From contig JAGKQI010000026.1 in the NCBI GenBank assembly GCA_018806915.1, forward strand, positions 310,001-374,000: 64,000 nt of DNA, in the 5' to 3' direction. The notes beneath the pieces are model-generated. The model was not told the DNA's origin, ran no database searches, and saw nothing but the letters and a program-made list of their open reading frames with translations. The translations under genes were made by a program, and so were the position numbers. The DNA is from Phytophthora colocasiae (taxonomy: Eukaryota > Oomycota > Peronosporomycetes > Peronosporales > Peronosporaceae). Of this stretch, positions 1-10,108 are shown piece after piece; the first letter of the stretch is position 1; each line of letters begins with the position of its first letter.

Positions 1-15
1 GACTTTGGCGATGCC

Positions 16-3000
16 TTGAAGGCTGGCGAACTCGCCGAGGTGGTCATCGTTCGACCTGAAGAGGAGTTAAACTCATCGTCCGTCGTGGACGAGTCCGTCT
101 TGGCCGAGGTCAAGAAGGCGCTGAGCGCCAGGAGTGGATCGGAGATCCTCAAGAATCCCTCGGATCCCTTCTACTCCTTGCTGAAGGAATATGGAGACGT
201 TGTCTCAAAGGAACCACCGAGTGGCCTGCCTCCTGACCGAGGCGTTCGTCACGAGATCGACTTAGTTCCCGGAACTAAATACTGCGTGACCCGGCAGTGG
301 CCTCTTCCTAAAGAGCAATGCGACGTCATTGACGCCTTCTTCCGTGCGAAGCACGCGGCGGGTCTCGTGCGCGAGAGCAAGTCTCCGCACTCCGCGCCTA
401 CGTTCTGTGTCAGAAAGCCGAATGGCAAGTGGCGTATCGTTCACGCTTTTAACAAGCTCAACGCTGCCACGATTCCGGCGCAGACGCCGATTCCTAGGAA
501 GGATGTTCTTCAGAACAACATGGTGGGTTGCACCATGTACAGTGCGCTAGACTTAGTCGATGGCTACTATCAGCTGCTCATGCGAGCCAGTGATATTCCG
601 CTTACAGCGGTGAGCACCCCGAGCGGTATGCTCTGGGAGTGGCTCGTCATGCCCCAAGGGCTGTCGAATGCGCCTGCAACGTTCAATCGTCTAGTGACGC
701 AGCTGTTCAGGCCCCTGCGAGCCTTCGCACAAACGTACTTTGACGACGTGTTCGTCCACAGTCAGGCCGAACACGGCAAGACTGACGTTGAGGTGCACGT
801 GGAACACGTGAGAGCAGTGCTCGAGTGCATGCGCACCAACAAGTTGTACGCCAACGCGGACAAGTGCGTCTTTGGCGCGGAAGAAATCCCTTTCCTAGGG
901 TGCTTCATTGGGAAGCATGGCCTTCGTGCTGATCCAGCAAAGGTCAAGGCCATTGTGGACTGGCCGGTTCCCTTGAACCAGAAGGACTTGCGTAAGTGGC
1001 TGGGCTTGGCCAACTACTTGCACAAGTACAGCGAGAACTACGCTGAGTTGGCTCGGCCACTGTCGGATCTCCTTAAGAAGGATGCCGAATGGGTATGGCG
1101 TGCTGAGCACGAGAGTGCGTTCACTCGTATCAAGGATAGCCTGCTTCAGGCACCGATACTGGCGTTGCCAGACCCCGATCGTCCGTTCATCGTCGTCTGT
1201 GACGCCTCGGACTTTGCCATCGGCAGTGCTTTGCTACAAGCGGACGCCGACGGGCGCGAGCGCGTCATTGCGTTTGAGTCTCGGCAGCTCAAGGCTGCTG
1301 AGAAGAACTATCCAGTTCATGACAAGGAGCTACTTGCGATGAAGTACGCTCTCGTCAAATTCAGGGTTCACCTGCTCGGCTCCAAGCCGTTTGTGATCTA
1401 CACGGATCATGCGTCACTACGCACAGCGACGCAGTCGCCTCACCTCTCGCAGAGGATGGCCCGATGGCTCTCCTTCTTTGCGGAGTATAACTTCGAGGTG
1501 AAGTACAAGCCTGGAAGGCAGAACGTCCTCGCTGACGCGTTATCACGTCGCCCGGACTATGAGTTATCTCATGTCACCTCGGTGACGTCGTCCGTGACGG
1601 ACATGGTTCGAGCGGCGTACGCTCAGGACGACTCTTGTGTCGCGCTGCTTCAAGCTCTAGGGAGCGATGAGTTTAAGGACTCAAAGGTGACTCTGTCACG
1701 ACGCCTAAAGGCGAGACTCCAACGCTATAGCCTGGGAGGCGGTCTGCTGTACTACAGCACGGGTCAGGATGACCCACCACGTGTGGTGGTTCCTCACGAT
1801 GAGGACCTGAAGTATCGTATCCTCTATGAGGCCCACGACACGCCCACACGCGGCCACCTCGGTCGCGAGAAGACCTACGGCTCGGTGAGCTCCATGTACT
1901 GGTGGCCGAAGATGTACAAGTGGGTCAGCACATATGTGCACACGTGCGAGACGTGTCAGCGGGTTAAACCCTCGCCGCATGCGGCAGCGCCTTTGGCGAG
2001 CTTGCCTGTACCCTCTGGGTGTTGGCAGTCCATGAGTATGGACTTCGTGTTTGGCCTGCCGAAGGATACGGCAGGCAACACGGGCGTTGTGGTCTTTGTT
2101 GACCGTCTGAGCAAGATGGCTCACCTAGCGGCTGTGCCGGACACCGTCGATGGCGCTGGTACAGCGACGATATTTATCGATCGGGTCTTCTGCCAGCATG
2201 GACTGCCAGAGACCATTGTCTCGGATCGAGACCCCGTTTCACGGGTCACTTCTGGACGTCCGTCTTCAAAGTGCTTGGCACTCGACTGGACATGTCCACG
2301 GCGGATCATCCGCAGACCGATGGTCAGACTGAACGCGTGAACCGCGTCCTGGAGGACATCCTCCGCAGCGTATGCGCTGAAACGCCGAAGCGTTGGAGCG
2401 CTATGCTCCCTCTCGTTGAGTTCTCAATGAACAACGCGGTGCATGCCTCAACAGGCTTCACCCCGTTCTACGTGAACGGCCTTGCGCATCCGCGCGTCCC
2501 GCTCACTCCGCCACGCGGTAGCCTTGGGCTTGGTGGGGGAGAGGCTGTGCCGTCGCTCGACTCCGAGCTTGCTGATGTCAGCCCCCTTGCTGTTCGCAAG
2601 CAAGTCGATGACTTCCTCTCGATGAGGCTTAGCGTCTTACGCCGTGTGCGTGACGCAATGGCTGAAAGCCAAGATGTTCAAAAGGAACAAGCTGATGCCA
2701 AAGGCAGAAGCAACATGTGGGAGTTCAAGGTCGGTGACCACGTTTTATTAAACGCTAAGAACCTGCCTACACACGCAGTGTCAGCCGTCTTCAAGACGAA
2801 GTTGCGGCCGCGCTTCATTGGACCGTTCACGGTCGTGGCCAAGAAGGGCCTGGCATACACGCTTGGCTTGCCAAAGCGTATGCGAACACATCCTGTGTTC
2901 TACGTGGGCTTGCTTAAGCCATATCGGGACCCTGCTCTTGTGAGTTCTGAGGCGCTGGCGCCGAGTCGGACGAAGGCTGCACGGCAGCAGGTGGCAGAGC

Positions 3001-3512
3001 CACAGGTGGCATCCGAACCAACAGGTCTTGTCGATCCGGAGCAACGTGATGCTCGAGGTCATAGACCCGCTGATGCAGCACCAGAGGCGACTCAGACCGG
3101 TCCCCGCGACTCTAAGTCTCCTCGAGACCAGTCGCTAAGCGATGGGTCGGATGACCGACGTGGTGGTCGTGCTCCTTCACCGAGCCCACGCGGGTCTGCA
3201 AGCAATGCAGCGCGTCTACACTCGCAGCGCGAGAACCCATCGACCGCTCGTCCTCCTCCCGCTCTGATCGATGAGCAAGGTGAGCTTCACTATCACGTGG
3301 ATCGCCTAATGGCGCGGCGTCGTCGCCGAGGTCACAACCAGTATCTGGTGAAGTGGCGAGGTTACCCTCACTCACAGAACTCGTGGGAGTTTGAGGTGCC
3401 ACTACGGCAGGATTGCCCCGACGTCGTTGACGCGTATGATCGGGCACACCCGGTGTCAGACCGCCCGATGGGGGTGCGACGGAGTCGCCGGGTGCCAAGC
3501 ACCTCCCACTAA
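16..3512 (+). pseudogene. pol: Gypsy pol polyprotein (RT, RNase H, integrase, chromodomain), one frameshift
   Basis: Encodes the enzymes of retrotransposition. Reading frame 16-2340 begins just before the reverse transcriptase and shows the RT core with YFDD (about residue 241), a thumb region, RNase H with DASDFAIGSALL and TDHAS, a zinc-binding HHCC integrase head (HxxxxRGHLGREKT ... CETC) and the first integrase acidic residue in MDFVFGLP. At about 2233-2238, in a run of C after GACCCC, one base is missing, and the rest of the integrase (DMSTADHPQTDGQTERVN, with its glutamate) continues in frame 2271-3512. The C-terminus carries a chromodomain (YLVKWRGYP ... NSWE, about 3290-3470). The 5' end is cut by the window edge. 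The frameshift makes this copy non-functional as written, unless it is an assembly error. Confidence 0.9.
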
Positions 3513-4414
3513 GGTGGGAGTCCACAGGGTCGTTGCTGAGCTCAGGCTATGACCCGTAGCTGCAATACTTGCAGCGAGCACGTCGGTGCCGTCGACATGG
3601 CATCGAATGCTCAAACTTCAAGCGCAGTAGAGCTACATGCGCCTCGCGCGCGTGTTTCAAGGGTCTATGACCCTTTAACAACACTGGCCTATGGCCCGGA
3701 GCTTCGCGATCATGAAGCGAAGATGGTTCGTGATGAACAACCGTCTTAATGACGTTCTGTCTAAGCGACAAGTGGTGATGGAAACGGATTCTATCCGATC
3801 ACCTGACGCTAGAAGCGTTCAATGGGTATGACTATGTCATGAGGCACTGTGGATGCCAGGGATGACAATGCTTTGGACCCCGCATGCTGCATAGCTGTAG
3901 GAGGTAGGTAAGCTCCTCCTGAACGACAGCTTAGCTGTCTGGTGCTCGTTGTCGTGTCTACGACTGTGCTGAGCACGTGTATTCACAAGACACAGTGTCT
4001 GTGACACATAGTGGCGCTTGCGCCTGCTTCAAGGACAACTTGGGCATCAAGCCCTGCACACAGTGCTCATCCTAGGGTCACATTAACAGTGAAGCGAGTG
4101 GGCCCCACTGCTTTGTGGTTCGTGGAACCGTTGGTAGCTTGGAAAGCTTGCCCTGTGGATCACTGATCCAGTAGTATCATAGATACGCCACCTGTGGCCT
4201 TCTTTCCATGCCCCTTGACTCGAGCCAGTAGGCTCCTATGCTTGGTAAGCATTGGGCCCAAGTGTGTACCAAGTGGCATCGCGTACGGAGGCGTGTAACA
4301 CGCACGAGAGACAGCGCCGTCCGCGCAAGGCAAGGTGCCGTGGCCATCGGCCGATAATCGCGTCGTGTGTTTACACTTTCCGGATACGGTATCCGGAATC
4401 TTGGTGGGGGAGAG
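3513..4414 (+). other. 3' noncoding region of Gypsy copy A
   Basis: No supported gene. AT/GC-balanced sequence between the pol stop and the LTR, with several short inverted repeats like those in the LTRs. It ends in a purine-rich stretch directly before the LTR, which is the expected polypurine tract. Confidence 0.6.
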
Positions 4415-4835
4415 TGTAACGGGGATGTTACACGAATGTTTCTCGTTGGTGTGTGACACACGTGGATACATTTATGTGGGTACATAATAGTGTGTGACAC
4501 TCATGATACATTTATGTGAGTACATAATGGTGTGGCACACACGAGTAGATACGTAGATGGCCTCAGAGCCTCACGTTGCATTTTGATTAGGATTTAGTAT
4601 GTTAGATACTAAAGCCGTTACATTTAGGATTAGGGCAATAAAGTCAATAAAAATCAGTTTGCATTTTACATAGTTAGTGTTAGTCCTTTGTTATAGGGAC
4701 ACTGACTCTGTGAGTCCCGTATTTAGTGGACTACTTGGTTCTTGTATAGAACCGAAGGCTAGTGCCTTGCAAGCAGGACTCTACGAGTCAGCTAAACTTC
4801 CTCTGTGCGGTGTACACATACGCAGCCCTGCTGCA
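4415..4835 (+). repeat. Gypsy LTR shared by two truncated copies
   Basis: 421 bp, starts TGTAAC and ends GCTGCA. It is preceded by a purine tract and followed, after two bases, by TGGTAGCACTAG, which resembles the site after the complete 5' LTR at 19987. It contains several perfect short hairpins, for example TGTAAC/GTTACA (4415-4432), TTTAGTAT/ATACTAAA (4593-4613) and GGTTCT/AGAACC (4737-4753). Confidence 0.75.
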
Positions 4836-4892
4836 TCTGGTAGCACTAGTAGTCAATCCAACTCCTGAGTTGAAGACTGTTTCTCTGTGAGA

Positions 4893-5841
4893 ATGGAGCC
4901 AGAAGCGTACGCTCACTTGACTCCGAGTCAGCGGGACACGCTTAACAAGCTTACGTCCTTGCTGGGCCCTGAAGGTATGGCGCACCTTGCGTCTCAGGGG
5001 CCGGAGGCCGTCAACGCGCGCCTGGAGGCATTTGCCTCGTACGAGAACGCTCTCGTTGAGCACATTCAGCGGAATGTAAAAGGGGCCTCCCCTGCTCCGA
5101 GAGCTAAGCCCGTCACGCTCAGCGTGAAGACCTTCCACGGGCACGAAGGAGAGAACCTCCTTTTGTGGACCCGAGAGGTCGAAATGGCCATGGGGGCCGC
5201 CATGCTTCAGTTGGAGGGGCAACGCGTGGCGTTTGCTATCTCTAAGCTCGAAGGACGAGCACGAGAATGGACTGGGACGTCGGTGGAAGCGACCTTCCCC
5301 ACATGGGGCGAGCTAAAGGCCAAGCTCACGCAAGTGTTTGCTCCAGGCGTATCGCGTGCGGTCACGCTTCCTTGTTTGTCGCCAGGGCAAGAAGGATCTG
5401 GTGGACCATGTCCAAGAGCCGCGCACGCTTATTGCTGGCATGGCTGCCGACCCTCTACCTGAGGTGGTCGCCGTGACCGTCTTCAGGGAAGGCTTGCGAG
5501 CTGGCGTGGCCAGGACGGAGGCATTCCGTCAGAACCCCCGCCGCTTCGAAGACGCTGTCAGCGTGGCATTGAATACCGAGCGCAACTTTAAGTTGTCGAG
5601 GGTCGGTGCTATCAGCACAGGGTCCGGTGGACCCGAGCCCATGGACCTCAGCTATGCTGAAGATGAGGTAGTTGAGCTACGAGCTGTGGTGCAGCGTATG
5701 AGCACCCGCCGGTGCTACACGTGTGGTAGTCCCACACATCTGAGGCCCAACTGCCCTCTGCGCAAAGAGCGCGCCGGCCAGAATGGCCGCAACCCTGCCG
5801 CGGGTTTGGGCTCTGCCCAGGGAAACGACGGCTCCCAGTAG
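4893..5841 (+). pseudogene. gag: Gypsy gag (capsid plus CCHC knuckle), one frameshift
   Basis: Retrotransposon capsid protein. It starts at ATG 4893, 57 bp after the LTR, and has the retrotransposon gag core ([20 protein letters not shown], then AREW) in the first frame. Near 5340 the frame changes, and the rest ([18 protein letters not shown] ... AVTVFREGLR) continues from about 5345 to 5841. The C-terminus holds a zinc knuckle CYTCGSPTHLRPNC, preceded by the conserved PMDLS. It lies downstream of the LTR as the start of a second Gypsy copy. About 150 bp further on the protease region fades out, so the copy is truncated. The break could be real decay or a sequence error. Confidence 0.85.
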
Positions 5842-6220
5842 ACGCGGGGCGGCCTACTGGGGAAGAAATGAGTTCTGCAGTGCGTGAGAGGCACTGGGGC
5901 TCAGCCCCGAAGAGCTCCGTGCTCTTGAACACGGAACGTGTGAGCAACTGGTCGTCCATGTGGACGTGAAGGGCTTCGAGAAGACGTGAGTACGGAGCAC
6001 CAATGCTTCAACGTACATGAAGATCTTGAAGGTTGCGCGGGTGCGCGGCGTTCGGCGCGCGATACTCGGTCTCTGCGGGTACATATTGTGAATCCTTGAA
6101 CCATCAATCGTCGCGCTGGACGGTAACGGGATGAGGTCTCTCAGAGATACGTTATTCTGAGAGACATTCCGCCAGAACTTAGGCACTCATCGTCGGGGAA
6201 ATTCCGGTGACCAGACAGAG
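5842..6220. other. Truncated protease region of Gypsy copy B and unassigned sequence
   Basis: After the gag stop a short stretch (about 5925-5985) resembles the lead-in to a retropepsin (LVVHVDVKGFEKT). It then stops matching the element. From about 6040 to 6220 I see no gene; a GGGGAAATTCC sequence lies just before the next repeat. Confidence 0.4.
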
Positions 6221-6241
6221 TGTAACGGAAATTCCCGATTA

Positions 6242-6857
6242 ATACCCCGGGCACTATTTAATAGTACCCTCCCAAAATCCAAAAGGTTACTCTGAATTGC
6301 CGAAAGGTTACTCTGTATTGCCGAAAGGTTACTCGTCGATCAGGGCAGTATCATCAACAGCGTCGTGCAGCTCGTCCAGATTAAAGTCTCCTACGTTCTC
6401 AGGGTCCTCGTGATCTTCGTCAGCGGCTTCCCAGCTTGTACAGAATCGCTCACCGTAGACGTCGTGCTTCGCAATATGCCAGTCCAGGTAGCTGTCTGTA
6501 AAGCCAGCAGTAGCGACGGAGTTGATGACAGTAGTATCTTGCCATGCCTTTCTTACCCACTCATAAACTACAGCTACCGACGGCATACGCGGGTTGCCGA
6601 AGCGAGTGTGCTCGACCTTGTCGCTCTCCTTCCACGCAATGATCTCCATGTAGAGTAGGTTCTTGAACGTCTTGTAGATGCCAATGTCATGGGAATTCTT
6701 GATGGCATTTTGCTGAATGAGCGCTGGTGGTATAGGACAGACGCACACCTGTAGACAGTGCTAGTGAATGGCTGGCGCTGCAACAAAATAGCTGGTCACT
6801 TGTGTTGAAGGTTACTATCGGGTTACCCTCGGAGGGCACTATTCGGGTAGAGGGTAT
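6242..6857 (-). mobile_element. Internally deleted pogo-like DNA transposon
   Basis: About 616 bp. Both ends begin ATACCC facing outward, with related inner sequence (ATAGTACCCTCC on the left, AATAGTGCCCTCCG inside the right end on the opposite strand). The insertion duplicated TA (or TTAA; both readings fit) compared with the empty site at 35365-35425. It contains the C-terminal piece of a transposase on the minus strand. Three copies of GGTTACTC- or GGTTAC-type motifs lie inside the left end. Confidence 0.65.
6329..6748 (-). pseudogene. C-terminal fragment of a pogo/Tigger-like transposase
   Basis: 139-residue open frame. The segment from about residue 55 to 105 (VVYEWVRKAWQDTTVI, then GFTDSYLDWHIAKHDVYG) looks like the end of the DDE domain of pogo/Tigger transposases, where a W..AW helix is followed by an acidic tail. 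The tail here is rich in D and E (about residues 110-139). The N-terminal DNA-binding domain and the catalytic aspartates are absent, so it is a relic inside a short element. The family call is from pattern memory only; piggyBac-type insertion (TTAA) cannot be excluded from the target site alone. Confidence 0.5.
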
Positions 6858-7005
6858 TAACCCACCGGCGACCGTTATCCCAGCTTTGCTGGGATAAGAA
6901 AAACCTCAGAGAAAAACCTTGTTAGAAGCCCTTTCGTCTTTAAAGTGATATTCACGTCGTTTTAGCCAATAGGTGTCGTTTGCGGATTTCTCCCCTGGAA
7001 CGGTG

Positions 7006-8071
7006 ATGAGCATGGCGGGAGGTCTTCCTTGCCGCCATTGGTCGCCAAGCGTTGATTTACTAGAGCGGAGTGCAACTGGCAGGGCACATTTTAGTGGCTT
7101 GACGACCTTTTATTGCAAGGTAAATTTGTGAAATATGCTTCCGGAAGCGTTTTGCGTGCTGTCTTAACTAGATAATACAGTTCTCTACTACCAGCTATCC
7201 AGGGCAAGAGCAGTAAGCAGAAGGCATCCGTTGGCTGGTGACTGGCAAGGACACTCCCTCCCTGGATTTGTATCTGGAAGATGCTGCGATTCCAAGTGAT
7301 GGAGGCGGGCGAGAAGCTCCGTACACGTTGCTGTGTATGGTTGTAGCGGTGGAGAAGGCTGACGAAGTATCAGAGGATGTATGGGAGATATACCAGTACG
7401 AACGAGATGTCAGTCCTTTCGAGCGCCTTCTACAAGCGTCAGACGATTTCAGTATGCATACGAACTCTACACGGAAGAATCTCACGCTGAAACGCAGACA
7501 GAAAGCGCACGAAGATGGAGAGTTAAAGCTCCAAACGAGTTCAGTTCGTGTCCAGGCAGATCTACTGCGGCTTCTATCGTCGACATCAAGCGCTGTCACT
7601 AAAAGGAGACTGGAAGACCAGCTTGAAAGCCTCCGAGTCCAGCAAATTATTGAAACTACTGGTGTTTTCCAGCCTCGACATCTGCAGATCACAGCGCTGG
7701 AAGAAGATCCACTGGAATTCCGTCGCGATACTCATGGTATCGCTCAATTATGGGGTACGTCTACGTGTGAGTGTACTGTCTGAATTGAATTGATGGTTGA
7801 TTGTCATGTAGGACGCAACGTACTGGGAGAACACTACGCTCCTAAGAGTGATCTACTGCGCTTTCTCCATTCCCACTCAGTGCCAGAGATTTTCAAGCGC
7901 ATGAAGCGGGTAGTGCGTGACGACCTCAGCACTCGTAACAAACGGCGTATTGCAGCACTCAATGCCAAGGAGAAGGAACGCAAAAAAGAGCTTGAGAAGC
8001 AGGGTATTCTGTCTCCTGAGCAGCAGCTAGAGGCAAAGTTCGACCGACTCCTCAATCCAAGTGTAGCGTAG
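7006..8071 (+). CDS. Unrecognised protein with basic C-terminal helix
   Basis: I do not recognise this protein. The clear part is an exon ending at 7754, an intron 7755-7811 (GTACGT...TAG, 57 bp) and a last exon 7812-8071. The joined frame is open and encodes about 250 residues. There is no ATG near the start of the first clear exon (its frame opens after a stop at 7214), so an upstream exon is likely. The best candidate is ATG 7006 to 7119 with a 130-bp intron, joining in phase at 7250; this join is uncertain. The C-terminal 60 residues are highly charged and probably helical (KERKKELEKQGILSPEQQ). Located between transposon relics, it may itself be decaying. Confidence 0.5.
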
Positions 8072-8242
8072 AGTGAAGAGCCCCCGGCAAAGGGATCTAC
8101 AAGCTTTGAAACGACGCAGATACCCAATCTTGCGATGGCATCACGTACAAGACAGCCGTTCTTCGGCATCTGAAGCCGTCGACGGCAGTTAGACGAACAG
8201 AATGACTCGGCTCGTAGTCAATACACTCGGAGGTGGCGTCCA

Positions 8243-8605
8243 ATGGCTCGATATCCCTGGATCTTTTCGGTTCTGCTGTTTGGAATTATCACTTTCCCGA
8301 CAATTGCTGTGTCAATTGACTACGGAACGTTTACTTGGAGCAAGTGGAACGAGATGCACACGTCTACTTCGGGCTGGACTGCAATCCGAAGGATGTACCG
8401 TTCAGGGCCGCGTGTACGAGCCAAGATATTTGTATCGACACCAGTTGCAATGAGCAACCTGCAGACAAATGCTGCCTTGTTTTGCCAGCAGATCAAGGAT
8501 TTTATGGAGGTAGAAACCGTTGATCGAGTACTTCTTGAGTACGGAAGCCAAATCCGAGACCCCCTGCTGAGCCGCGACACAAAGTCGATAGCTATAAAAG
8601 CGTAG
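8243..8605 (+). CDS. Possible small secreted protein, unrecognised
   Basis: 120-residue open frame starting at ATG 8243. The first 22 residues (MARYPWIFSVLLFGIITFPT) look like a signal peptide or a signal anchor. The rest has no motif I know. Another frame over the same DNA (about 8360-8520) is rich in cysteine (FGLDCNPKDVPF, then two CC-containing pieces). The real gene may therefore switch frame through an unseen intron or be a frameshifted relic. No RXLR or LxLFLAK motif is present. Low confidence. Confidence 0.3.
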   Translation: MARYPWIFSVLLFGIITFPTIAVSIDYGTFTWSKWNEMHTSTSGWTAIRRMYRSGPRVRAKIFVSTPVAMSNLQTNAALFCQQIKDFMEVETVDRVLLEYGSQIRDPLLSRDTKSIAIKA

Positions 8606-8848
8606 GAGAAAGTGGGCAACCGGTGGCAAGACTACTGGAGGTCTGGCGTTAGTCGCCAGCGAGGTTAGTTTCCCTGGCTCAAAGTGACGGATAAACAGCT
8701 CAATACATATTGGTTCATCAGTGAGCATACATGTAGAAATGGAATGGGTCAACTGTGGCGAAACCTTGGCTTAAGTGCCAGTAATGACTACAGATCGTAT
8801 GGTATACAAATTCTAGTCAAACGGGGCCTTGTGAACTTGTGAAAGAGA

Positions 8849-9830
8849 ATGGCAGATTTTTCTGATGAAGAAGATCGCCAGCTCGTCCAGCTAGCAGCGA
8901 CGTACGTGAAAGCTGGACGCCGCGTCAAGTGGTCGTTAGTGGCAGAAAAGATGAGACCACAGAAATGGAGTCCAGAGAAGCTTCAGCAACGTATCAAGAC
9001 GCTCAAGCGACGACTAGGAACTGACGTGTTGCAATTTCCGCCGCGATTCTTTCGGAAGTCACTCCAACAAAATAGCAAGAGCCAACGAGTCCAACAAGCG
9101 GATAGTACGCCCGGAATTACAGAGCAATTGATGGTACCGTTGTCTTCCGAAGACACGTACAACGCCACAGAAAGACTTTTTCGTGTGTTGACTAGGCGCG
9201 ATGTACGTGCCAATAAGCGTCAGCTAAATGCTGGGGAGATCACGATGGTAGCAGTATCCAGTTTTATAACTGAAGCAGCCTTTCAAGAGGGCGATGTGTT
9301 TCTCGACGCTGGATCTGGTATCGGGAACGTTCTCGTCCAGATTGCGTTACAAACTCGGGCGTCTTGCGTGGTGGGCATTGAGATTCAAGACAACTTGGTA
9401 GCAAAAGGGATGAAACTAATCGCGTCAGCAGTTGTGGACCTTCCGCATTTGCAAAAGATCTGTGTTGTCGCCGGAGACATCCGTGGGTTTAAGGAAAGCA
9501 ACAAAGCTGTTGTGTGCGCTGGAAAAAAATTATCGTCAAGTCGACCTGGCTCGCTAATCAACTCCGCTACTGTTTTGTACTGTCATGACACGTGTTTGAA
9601 GAAGATGCCGTGTTGGCGGTTATCAACATGTGTGTGGTATTACCTCATCTTCGCCTGGTGGGATTAACGACGCTGGTATGTCCACGCCATCGACATTCAT
9701 GCTCTCGCCCTTATGTCTTCGATGGGAGCTTCTGAAAACACTTCATGTTCAAATGACATTCGGGAATTCACTCCGAGAGCTACACTTGTACATTAGACGA
9801 GCGAGACCAGTCGCAGTCGAAGAAACTTAA
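8849..9830 (+). pseudogene. SANT/Myb plus DOT1-like methyltransferase, frameshifted
   Basis: Probable relic of a histone methyltransferase-like gene. The N-terminus (residues 1-55) is a SANT/Myb-like helix set (DEEDRQLVQLAATYVKAGRR ... VKWSLVAEKM). Residues 110-215 match the DOT1 fold: FLDAGSGIGNVLVQIALQ is the SAM-binding motif I, followed by VVGIEIQDNLVAKGMKL. Past about 9590 the expected continuation (VFEEDAVLAVINMCVVLPHL) lies in another frame, and later pieces (LHVQMTFGNSLRELHLYIR) lie in a third. At least two single-base shifts therefore break it. The open frame as written ends at 9667. In DOT1 proteins the segment after motif I holds an NN..F motif, which is not seen here. Confidence 0.65.
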
Positions 9831-10108
9831 AGCCACAAGGACTTCGAGTGGAAGCATGACAAGATGGAGAGGCAACTTCGCGACAATGGCAATGAGGGCT
9901 GCATCGTGCTGTTGATAACGGGTCAGTAGGACAAATAGGTGCTGGTGCAAGAGTGCTTAGAGCGGCTAGCTAGCAAGGACTTAAACTTCCCGAGCTCAAT
10001 TCCAGAACACCCGACACATACCAACATTGCACCACAGTTTACTTCAACACATAATGAAACACGGTTGTTGAAGTCGTTTGACTGTTCGTTATTCTCTTCC
10101 TTTAAATT

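Larger units (their letters stand above)
1..4835 (+). mobile_element. Gypsy (Ty3) LTR retrotransposon, left-truncated copy A
   Basis: The element runs off the left edge. It keeps pol (RT, RNase H, integrase, chromodomain), about 900 bp of 3' noncoding sequence, a purine tract (4401-4414) and a 3' LTR starting TGTAAC at 4415. Gag and protease belonging to this copy lie outside the window or are lost. The LTR is followed by a primer-binding-site-like TGGTAGCACTAG (4838) and a gag ORF, so the same LTR also serves as the 5' LTR of a second, right-truncated copy. The Gypsy assignment rests on the domain order RT-RH-IN and the chromodomain. Confidence 0.9.
6223..6898 (+). repeat. Terminal-repeat fragment (TAACGGAAATTCCC family) split by a DNA transposon
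   Basis: The outer parts (6223-6242 and 6857-6898) together form one 60-bp sequence ending in the hairpin TTATCCCAGC-TTT-GCTGGGATAA. The same sequence occurs uninterrupted in reverse orientation at 35365-35425. It begins TGTAACGG like the Gypsy LTRs here, so it is probably the start of an LTR of another family. Confidence 0.65.

Noticed and set aside
1705..2124. Minus-strand ORF of 139 residues opposite the Gypsy integrase
   Set aside because: Shadow of the pol frame with no protein-like features; the sense frame shows clear integrase motifs.
4160..4500. Minus-strand ORFs of about 105 residues before and in the Gypsy LTR
   Set aside because: They cross the purine tract into the LTR and have no protein-like pattern.
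8243..8605. RXLR or Crinkler effector candidate
   Set aside because: A signal-like N-terminus is present but there is no RXLR, EER or LxLFLAK motif here or in any other secreted frame I checked.
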